Assembly (NCBI GenBank): GCA_033063855.1
Contig: CP093831.1
Coordinates: 10,168,001 to 10,232,000, forward strand
DNA: 64,000 nt
DNA from: Smittia aterrima
Lineage: Eukaryota; Arthropoda; Insecta; Diptera; Chironomidae
Direction: 5' to 3'
In this document: positions 36,901 through 46,000 of the stretch, piece after piece
How positions within the stretch are numbered: position 1 is the first letter of the stretch
How the letters are laid out: every line of letters starts with the position of its first letter
Translations under genes and position numbers: made by a program
The notes under the pieces: model-generated
Database searches by the model: none
What the model saw: only the letters and a program-made list of their open reading frames with translations
What the model was told of the DNA's origin: nothing

Positions 36901-38637
36901 TTGTTCATGCCCGAGAGTTAATTGAAGTATTAGGGAGATCTCTTGTTCAATTAAGAAGTTCAGTGTTCACTGATTAAGTGATAATGTGACACATTCAATT
37001 AGATTCTATCTCCGATGTCTTCATTTAGTTTTTGGGGTGAAAGAAACAAATTGAAACGACGATCAGAGTTAGAGGAACTTCCTTCATCCGTTATCGGAAA
37101 CTTGTTTCATTGAGTTTTCTATTTCCGGAGAGACGAGAGTTAATTGACGTTCTACTTTCAATGATCGCTTCGAAAAGAAGGAAGAAGAGTTTTAAAATTA
37201 AACGAATCGTCCCACAAATTCGAGAAGACAAGCAAACGAAGCAAATTTCAATTTGTTAAATGTCACTCGAACTTGATGACGTCAAAGTGAAAATAAATTT
37301 AAGTTTTGAGATCATCACCGTTCAAAACAAAGATTCTTGGATCATCCTTTGAATAAAAGTTCGTTACATAATTTTTATTTCGGAGAGGAAGTCAAATGTG
37401 CTTCTTGTCATACGAAGCGACAAATGTTTGGTTCCATGTTCACCATTTCTGACAGGAAACTGATTGAAAGAAAAGATTTTGTGACTCGAAGCCAATGTCG
37501 CTTACGAAACAAAAGTTCCTCGCGGTTCGAAACACGTGAAGATGATTTCTGAGAACATTTGCGTGTCGATTCGCTCTTAACACGAAGCACATTTCAGTAA
37601 GAAAACATTTGGCTTGGAAACCAGAACATCTGATGGATGAGCAAAAAGGTTTTCTAACAGAAAAGATCAAATTGCAAAGAGCAAACGAAATGCAAAATGA
37701 TTTTGAGTTTAATTTTAGCTTCGAGAAGTTCATGAAAAAAGATTTTAAAAATTGACGAGAAACAAAGAAGAAAATTTCAGCAGCAACGTTCACGCAATTA
37801 ATTATCTCACTGGCTTTCCATTAAGGAAACAACTTTTCTCTTCTCGAATTGATGGATTGACTTGGTCAATTTCTTCTTGATTTCGCTGTCAAATCGAATT
37901 GAAGCGAAGACGCACATGTTGATCATTAGCTGAAAACTGAAACGATGTGGTTGACTTGAATCTCAAGTTTTATGATTAGAGAAACTTCTCAGTTTTTGCA
38001 GTTAAACTTCTTGAAGGTCTCTTGTTGTAGTTTTGTTTATGGTTGAGTGAAGAACATGATCCTTAGCCATTAATTATTCGTTGGCTTCTGGTTTGTGACA
38101 ACTTAAAAGTTAAACACGAAAAATATTTTCTCGTTGAATTTATGAAGATTTCTTTTCTTTCGCAGACATCGAAGGATTATCGCAGCAACTAATGGCACGC
38201 CTAGCGATGCCACCACTCGAGAGTTCAACGATATTCATCGACGATCCGTCCACTAAACGAACTGCACTTGGCCCGAGACAAATCGAAGTACGTTGTGTTT
38301 ATTTAGAAGATATTTTAGGTAAGCGTTTGATGTTTGTTGCAACAATTGACTTTGATTCGTCAGAAAGTTCTAAACTTAATTTGACTTTAACCAAAAGCGA
38401 GTGTGGGAAAATGTTTTTCAATCATTGACTTGACAGTGAAATGTAAAAATTGTTAATCAGTAAAAATGTTTGGGCTATGGATTTAATTGAATTAACTTAA
38501 CTCGCCCGTGATTTGATTTAACGAGTTCACTTCACGAACTGTGGAGAAATTGAAGTTTTCATCTAAGCTTTTTCGTTTTGTGTAAACAAATTTTATTGCA
38601 TGATTCTAACGAGCAAGCAACGAGGCTTGTTAATAAA
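33903..38637 (+). repeat. Near-identical core of the left arm
   Basis: About 4.7 kb matching 46046-50775 in reverse complement at an estimated 98-99 percent, introns and intergenic DNA included. For example, about 170 bases at 38460-38635 match without a difference that I can see. Both edges are abrupt: beyond them homology continues at clearly lower identity. This is the signature of a conversion tract rather than of a simple recent duplication. Confidence 0.85.
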
Positions 38638-40085
38638 AAATGTAAAATTGCGAAGTTTCAAAATGCAAAGAAATATTTTTGTTCTTATGAGATTATTGGT
38701 TTAACTTAAACTTCATTGTCATCTCTGATGTTTAACAGAATCCAAGGCTTAACGGGAGCCACTCTTGCGTACACTCCTGGGAAATTCGGTAGAGCACATC
38801 CGAAACCCCAACTAACAAGACCAACGAGTACTCTCGTTCCAGTTACAATGAGAGGTCCGCCACTGTCACCTTGACAAGCATCTCTGCCTCCTTCTTCATA
38901 TCCAGCGCACATCATTCGATCAGTAACTTCTACCAAACCTGCGTAAGCTGCTCTGCATTCATCAATATGAACTTTCGGAACATCAACAGCTCTCAAGATC
39001 TCATTCGATTCTTCAGCGTTTTGTGTATTTCCCCAGCCAGAAACTGTGCAATATGTGCCAGCTTCGAATTCATAATTGAACTCTGGAAGTTCAACTTTGC
39101 CAATTTGTGGAGTTGAAAAGTCGAAACTGTCCGCTATCTTGAAGATTGAGTAATCGAAATCGAGATTCCTTGAGTTGTAGTTTGGATGTTGTCTGATTTC
39201 TGCAACCTGATGAAGAAAACCTCCATTTCTGACTTCATTTGTTCCAACTCGAACTTGAAAGTTTTCAATGGCAGTAGTGATTGCTGTGCAGTGAGCAGCA
39301 GTAAAGCAATGTCTCCTCGTAAGGATGACAGCACCGCAAAGATGAGATGTTCGTAAAAACAATGCGGCTTGAAAGTTGAAGTCTTCGATTTCGACTGGAA
39401 CTCCTCCGACAATTCTTCCATTGTTAGCAAATGGAATCATGAAGGGATTGTGTTGATATGAACGATCACTCAAAGGACTTGAGATGATGAAGGGCACAAA
39501 GGCCACGAAGAAAATTGAAGCGATGAGCTTGACCATTTTATTTTCACTTTTATTTGTTGAAGTTTTAATTTTCGCTGTTGAAATATTTTTGATTGAAGTG
39601 AATTCGATTCGTTGCCATTTATACAAAAGTTCTGTCTCGTGTAACAATGACATTTGGCTACCGAATTATTCTGATAAGATTACAGAAAAGTTATGCGCAT
39701 GTTGGTTCCTTTCTTTATCTTTCATTTGGGAAGTTAAAATGTGCAACGAAATATTCTGATTCATTTTCTTATCAGTTTAAGTTCATGGCGAATTAAACAA
39801 AAATCAATAAAAAGTGCAGACCACTTATCTTATCCAATATCTGGGACAATGTGCTTGCACTGACCTTTCTGAAGAAGAACTTTTATCGCTCACACATTTA
39901 TTATCATTACAAGTTTGACTTTTGGAAGTAATTAACGATAATTTATTTCTCTTGTTGCAGATGGAAAAGATTCCTTGAAAGATCAGTTCAACAGTAAACC
40001 TCCAGCTGGTCACCAGAAAAATGTTTACATCAACGATCACACTAAGCAGCAGCATCATATCTCGTCTGGGCACAAGCCGACATGA
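35868..40085 (+). CDS. wgn: Wengen-like TNF-receptor family protein, left copy (5' end unresolved)
   Basis: Exons 35868-36414, 38166-38318 and 39961-40085 read through in frame and give 274 residues from the first exon seen. They encode a hydrophobic signal segment (LVVSSLLLVLLASLIPLSLA), then one cysteine-rich domain with six Cys (C-x12-C-x2-C-x2-C-x9-C-x7-C, ending RHMDTVC). A His-rich stalk, one transmembrane helix (VSLILAVVACLMFFLGTAF) and a cytoplasmic tail with IFIDDPSTKR follow. This is the layout of Wengen, an insect TNF receptor that binds Eiger. Grindelwald is the alternative but fits less well. The exon opens at an acceptor with no in-frame ATG before the signal segment, so a start exon must lie upstream. 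The last intron holds a trypsin gene on the other strand. Confidence 0.72.
38592..38597 (-). terminator. Poly(A) signal of T1
   Basis: AATAAA on the minus strand, about 110 bases beyond the stop codon. The same sequence context (catgcaataaaatttg) follows T2 and T3. Confidence 0.55.
38706..39536 (-). CDS. Trypsin-like serine protease T1, nested in the left Wengen-like intron
   Basis: A single exon of 276 residues. Signal peptide (KLIASIFFVAFVPFIIS), short propeptide and activation site R41-IVGG. The triad is complete: His82 in TAAHC, Asp128 in DFDYS, Ser225 in GDSGGP. Asp219, six residues before the Ser, is the specificity residue that gives trypsin-like cleavage after Arg or Lys. Cys pairs are as in chymotrypsin-family enzymes. 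It lies wholly inside the intron between Wengen-like exons 2 and 3, on the opposite strand, with its own TATA box and GATA motifs. Its closest relative is T3 in the other arm, with about four of five residues the same. It is probably a secreted digestive enzyme. The start ATG is conserved with T3; an upstream in-frame extension was ignored because it would remove the signal peptide. Confidence 0.92.
   Translation of the reverse strand: MVKLIASIFFVAFVPFIISSPLSDRSYQHNPFMIPFANNGRIVGGVPVEIEDFNFQAALFLRTSHLCGAVILTRRHCFTAAHCTAITTAIENFQVRVGTNEVRNGGFLHQVAEIRQHPNYNSRNLDFDYSIFKIADSFDFSTPQIGKVELPEFNYEFEAGTYCTVSGWGNTQNAEESNEILRAVDVPKVHIDECRAAYAGLVEVTDRMMCAGYEEGGRDACQGDSGGPLIVTGTRVLVGLVSWGFGCALPNFPGVYARVAPVKPWILLNIRDDNEV
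39618..39623 (-). promoter_or_regulatory. TATA box of T1
   Basis: TATAAA on the minus strand, about 82 bases before the start codon. The context (ttttgtataaatggcaacga) is identical in front of T3. Confidence 0.7.
39672..39834 (-). promoter_or_regulatory. Cluster of GATA-type motifs upstream of T1
   Basis: GATAAG-like motifs at 39672-39678, 39769-39775 and a tandem pair at 39824-39834, within 50-220 bases upstream of the TATA box. The same set precedes T3. GATA factors drive many insect midgut protease genes, so gut expression is a reasonable inference. Confidence 0.5.
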
Positions 40086-43044
40086 TTCATCGGCAGTTGT
40101 TTCACTTAATTAGTTTCAAAATGAAGAAAATATTTATGCGAGGAAATTAACGTGAAAATAATGAGATTCATCATCTGCTTCTAATCTCGGAGCTTTTCTA
40201 AAACAGAATCAAGCCAGATGGCTACGTTGGGAGGAATATTTTGTAAATATATCGAGGCCCAATAATAAAATCTGTAAAAATCTTAATTCGGCAACAGTGC
40301 AATTAATGTAAAAATATCAGAAATAAATTATCATAAAACAAAAGTTTGATTTTCAATTTTGTTCCTTTCAGAAAACTTCGCAAACATATTTTTAGTTAAC
40401 TATCGTAGTCACGAGTAAGCCTTCGTTTAAAATGGAAAATCTATTAACGATTCAAAAGCAAGCCTCTAGTCACTTAAACAGAAGCAACTTTTGTCGCCTC
40501 ATTAACATTCCAAATCCTAACAGGCGACTCGGTTTGTTTCAAAATATCTAACGACAATGTTTGCGGCTGATAATTTACAAAACTCATGATTTTGATTTTC
40601 GTCTTCGACGTGACATGAAGTCGAACGAGTTAACTTGCCTGATTCGAAATGATCACAAAGAGCAAAGCAATAAATATTGCAACTCTCGAATTCCTAAACG
40701 AACGTTCGAGAATTAAATTAAATTTATTGGCTCAGTCGGAGCTTAAAGTCGAACATTACGGTTAGCAATACAAATTTGTCGACAACCAAAATGCAAATTG
40801 ATTTGTGTTTCTCGGGAAAGGAGCGTCATCGTGCAGCGATTCAAATTGAATATTTGAGATTTTTATTCGTTCCTTTGTCTTGTTTAGGAAACTTAAAATG
40901 TTTGTAAGGTAAATTATTTCCACGAGCTGTCTTGAATTTCTAGAACAAAATGTTGGCATCAGAGCAATGAGAACTGACGGAAAAGACTAATAGCAAAAGA
41001 GTAGTTCATGGCAGATTGAAAAGAAAGTGTGGGCGGAAATCGTTTTCTCTTTTTTTGAGTAACTCGATAGTTTTGCTTGACAAAAATGCGAGAACTGAAC
41101 TGTGTGGCTCATGTCAATCAACTCTAATGAGGTCTTAATAGAATTAACAGAGTTGGCTTGTGTTTCTTAGATTCGAGATTATGAATTTCCTCTTGAGCAT
41201 TCCAGCAAAAATATTTATGAATGAATCTCCTTTATGCGACGACGATGATCGCAAGAAAGTTGCATCTGTTCATTCATTCATGTGTTTGATCAATCTTTCT
41301 CTTACGCTCACGCTTCACTTTCCACACTCATTTAGAATTTCTTCGTAGCTCGCATGAATTATTTTTTCCTTCCTTCGACTTCCTTCCTGTCCCAAGACTC
41401 AAGACACCCCGCGAACGGCACAAGCCGCATCGCATTTGATGTTTGAAGAACTCTTAACAACCGAATCGTGTTTCTAGCATGATCGTCAATGGCACATCGA
41501 AGCGTTTCTCTTGTTTCAATCACGTGCCTTTCTTTCATCGGAAAGGAAATGTTTAGTTAAAGAAAAGGTAATTCAATTCATAAATCCCGCTTAGCTTTTC
41601 ACTTCCAACAAAACAAGCCGACGATAAAAAACAGTTTTTTTGGTTCGAAAAGTTTATTTTTAAAGCAAACACGTGCTACATGTTGATGTACGACTGCAGT
41701 TGCTCGTATGACGAAACAGATTTCAAACTGATGATGATATGAGAAAGAAGAGTTTTAACAGAACATTCGATATACAGATCGAGGTTTATCTTCTCAAGGA
41801 TGTCGCTCAATAAAAACTTTTGAGTAATAAAAGGACTTTTGATGTTCGTGCGTCTTCAAGAGAATTAATTGAAAGATCAAACGAGTCAGTAAAACTCTTA
41901 TAATTTCATTATTAGATTAACTTAAATGCTTCTAATCTTCCCATAATTTAAATTGTCGGAGACTCACGTTTGATCTTCTCTTTCGGTTTGTGTGGGAAAG
42001 TTTTCCTAAAATCTCTTCAAGTGGCAATTTGTTATCTCGAAAGACTTCTCAATAATTAACCTTTCAAACTCAATGATGCACCTCGAGTCTTTAGCATTCT
42101 CCAAACATGTTAAAGATCATGACTCGCTCCAGACGCATTGAGCAAGGGGAAAAGATATTTATAGCGACATCATGAACTGCACTCGATTTATAATAGGAAA
42201 GCTAGAGGCATCAACTGGAAATTTATTTTTCTGTTGTGTAAATGAATCTTTTAATAGAAATTGTTTATGTTTCTGAAAATGCATGAACTCGCTCAACGAG
42301 TAGTGTGAGAGTAAATGCACTTGAATTCATTTTACGGCAATTTGTTGGATTTCTCTCGACTGCTGCAGTTTTACTCAATGAAATTAATTGCGTGATGAAA
42401 AGTTTGTGAGCTGCTCAAATGTTTCTTAACTCTGAATTTTAATTTCGGTTGCGAGTTTAGTAAATATTTCCTTTTGCATCTTCCAGATGTTCTCGTGAGC
42501 TAACCAAAAGATAAAGAAGACGAGGAAGGCTTAAACAACAAATTAAATCAAAACATTCAACTCCTTTCTCGGTTTTCTTATTTTAGACGCTAATGCGTTG
42601 CAAACTTTCTTATTCCGTCCGTTTCGTTCCAACTCTTGATGGGTAATTGAACCGCGTCTAATTTTAAAACAAAACGAAGCAACTGCTTCTGCTCAAAAAA
42701 CAGCGAATTCTCGTCACTTTACGTGACACTTCAGCGAAAAACCTTCAAGCGAAATTACTGAAAATAAATTCAAACCAACGAGTTTCAAAAAATATGTTTT
42801 CTCTTTATTTACAAGACTTTTTCAATTTAAACTTAAAGAGTTAAGTAACATTTATCGCCAGAATGAATAAATCAACAGAAAATATCGTTGCACAATTTTT
42901 TTCTGCTTCGTTACTTGTTCTGACACAATAAATCAATCAGCGTGGACGAACTTTTTCATTTGCTTTCGTCGCATCGCGAGCTGAGCCAACCACTAAAGTT
43001 GGCAAATCATTCACTTCTTGATAAATATCTCCAAAATATTCAGA
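40086..43044. other. Palindrome centre, no gene recognised
   Basis: About 3 kb between the convergent 3' ends of the two Wengen-like copies. Likely poly(A) signals for the left copy are at 40264-40269 and 40322-40327. No coding exon, transposon ends or RNA gene was recognised. Confidence 0.55.
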
Positions 43045-46000
43045 TTACGAATGATCGTTGATATAAACATTTCCCTTGTGGATGCTTGCTTTAGGTTCTT
43101 TCATTGACTCCTTGTCAGCTGAAACGAGAGAAAAATATTCGAAATTAAAATCAATTTGTATTTTGATCGTGGGCTTTAATTCTTTGGAATTCGAATAAAT
43201 CTGATTGAGAGTTCTTTGAAATTTAGTTCGTGCAGGGAATTCTGATTGCGACAATGTCGATTCTGCAGAAAATTGCACAGGAGCTGCGTCAACTCAGGGC
43301 AGCAGCAGACATTCCCCGTTCCTGTTTAACTCATATCAATGACACGATCTCTTTCATTTCTAAGAACAAACAAGATAAGGACACTTCCGTAACTAAGTCG
43401 AATTCAAGTGCGAAATAACAATTCCCTAGTTTTCTTATCAATGATATCAGGTCGATTGCTAAGTTTTAATAAAAGATTTTCATATAAAATGACAGCAATC
43501 GAAGAAATCAAAACAATCAAGTTTGAATCGTCTGAATCGATCTAATAGTCGAGAACATTGCAGTGAAATAATTCAAGAAAATGTGGAAAGCTGTCATCTT
43601 AGCTCTCATCATTCCGATGATCATCGCAACTCCCATGGTTCGTCCGAGATATTTTCCGTTCGGCGGGAAAATTGTTGGAGGACTTCCAGTAGGAATCGAA
43701 GACGCGCCATATCAAATCTCTCTTCAAACTCGCAATTTTCATATTTGCGGAGGATCTGTGATATCAGAAAACTTCATTCTGACTGCAGCTCATTGCACAT
43801 CAGGTCAATCTGTGTCGAGTCTAACAATCAGAGCTGGCTCTGACTTGTATAAGAGTGGAGGAGTTGTAGTGAAAGTCGAGAAAATTCTTCAACACGAAAA
43901 GTTTGATTACTCAAAGATCGATTTTGACTTTTCACTCCTGAAACTTGCCGAGCCTCTGACATTCTCGGAATCAATTTCACCGATCGCTCTTCCATCGCAA
44001 GATGAGCCAGTCGAAGATGATTCGTTATGTTTGGTTACTGGCTGGGGAAATACTCAAAACTCTCAAGAGTCTCGCGATAAATTACGAGCGGCATTCGTTC
44101 CCTCTGTCAATCAAGAAGACTGCAATATCGCGTATAAAAGCTTTGGTGGAGTTACTGATAGAATGATTTGTGCTGGATACAAAGTCGGAGGCAAAGACGC
44201 TTGCCAAGGTTTGTTCAATGATTTGAAATATTTTAAATGTTTGAAATAAAATTTGTTTTTAGGAGACTCGGGCGGGCCTTTGGTATCAGGTGATAAGCTC
44301 GTTGGAGTAGTTTCTTGGGGCTACGGTTGTGCAATCGCTGGATATCCTGGGGTTTATTCTCGAGTCGCAGCGGCACGAGATTGGATCAAAGAAAGATCAG
44401 GAGTTTAAGCAGTAAAGCTTAATTAGTTGTCTGCTCAATCATGAAAACAGAAATCGTTTACAATATTTCTTCGCAGTTTATAACTGCGCAATTTTATATG
44501 AAATCGAGCATTGAACATTTAAACATTTTCCTATTATTAATAGCCAAGTTGCTTGCTCGTTAGAATCATGCAATAAAATTTGTTTACACGAAACGAAAAA
44601 GCTTAGATGAAAATCTCAAAAATTTCCACAGCTCGTGAAGTGAACTCGTTAAAGCAAATCACGGGCAAGTTGAGTTAATTCAATTAAATTCATATTCCAA
44701 CCTTTTTACATTTTACTATCAAGTGATTGATTTGAAAAACATTTTTAAACTAACTTTAAAACTTTCCGCCGAATCAAAGTCAATTGAAGCTTCAAACATT
44801 CGCTCATTGCGAGCTCATTGTCCCAGATATTGGATAAGATAAGTGGTTTACACTTTTCGTTGATTTTTGTTTAATTCGCCATGGACTTAAACTGATAAAG
44901 AAAATGAATCAGAATATTTTCGTTGCACATTTTTACTTCCCAATTGAAAGAAAAAGAAAGGAACCAACATGGGCATATATTTGCTGTAATCTTATCAGAA
45001 TAATTCGGTAGCCAAATGTCATTGTTACACGAGACAGAACTTTTGTATAAATGGCAACGAATCGAATTCATTTCAATCAAAAATATTTCAACAGCGAAAA
45101 TTAAAACTTCAAAATTATAAAGTGAAAATAAAATGGTCAAACTCATCGCTTCAATTTTCTTCGTGGCCTTTGTGCCCTTCATCATCTCAAGTCCTTTGAC
45201 TGATCGTTCATATCAACGCAATCCCTTCATGATTCCATTTGCTAACAGTGGAAGAATTGTCGGAGGAGTTCCAGTCGAAATCGAAGACTTCAACTTTCAA
45301 GCCGCGTTACTTTTAGGATCATCACCCTTTTGCGGCGCGGTCATCATTTCGAAAAGTTATTGTTTAACTGCTGCTCATTGCACTGACCGACTTGCTCCTG
45401 AAAACTTTCGACTTCGAGTTGGATCAAATGAATTCAGAGATGGAGGTTTTCTCCATCAGGTTGCAGTAATCAGACAACATCCAAGCTACAATTCGAGATC
45501 GCTCGACTACGATTTCTCAATCTTGAAAATTAGTGACAGTTTTGACTTTTCAACTCCACAAATCGGCAAAGTTGAACTCCCCGAGTTCAATAATGAAGTC
45601 AAAGCTGGCACATATTGCACAGTTTCTGGCTGGGGAAACACACAAAACGCTGCAGAATCGCGAGAGATCTTGAGAGCTGTTGATGTTCCGAAAGTTCACA
45701 TTGACGAATGCAGGGAAGCTTACGCGGATTTCTCGATTGAAGTTACTGATCGAATGATGTGCGCTGGATATGAAGAGGGAGGCAGAGATGCTTGTCAAGG
45801 TGACAGTGGCGGACCAATCATTATTACCGAAACCAGGGAACTAATTGGTGTCGTTAGTTGGGGTTATGGTTGTGCCCGACCGAATTTCCCAGGAGTGTAC
45901 GCAAGAGTGGCTACAGTGATGCCATGGATCCAATTTATTATCAGGGATGACAATGAAGTTGAAGTTCAACCAATGATCTCATAAAACAAAATCATTTCCT

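Larger units (their letters stand above)
33570..39865 (+). repeat. Left arm of a large inverted duplication
   Basis: Reverse-complement homologous to about 44795-51120. Homology starts near 33570 (gactgttgtcaat), is patchy to about 33900 and almost perfect from about 33903 to 38637. It is moderate through the trypsin gene and its promoter, and fades near 39865 (after ccaatatctgggacaatg). The arm contains exons 1 and 2 of a Wengen-like gene and a trypsin gene. The last Wengen exon lies just outside the clearly matching part and has a diverged partner. Confidence 0.92.
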
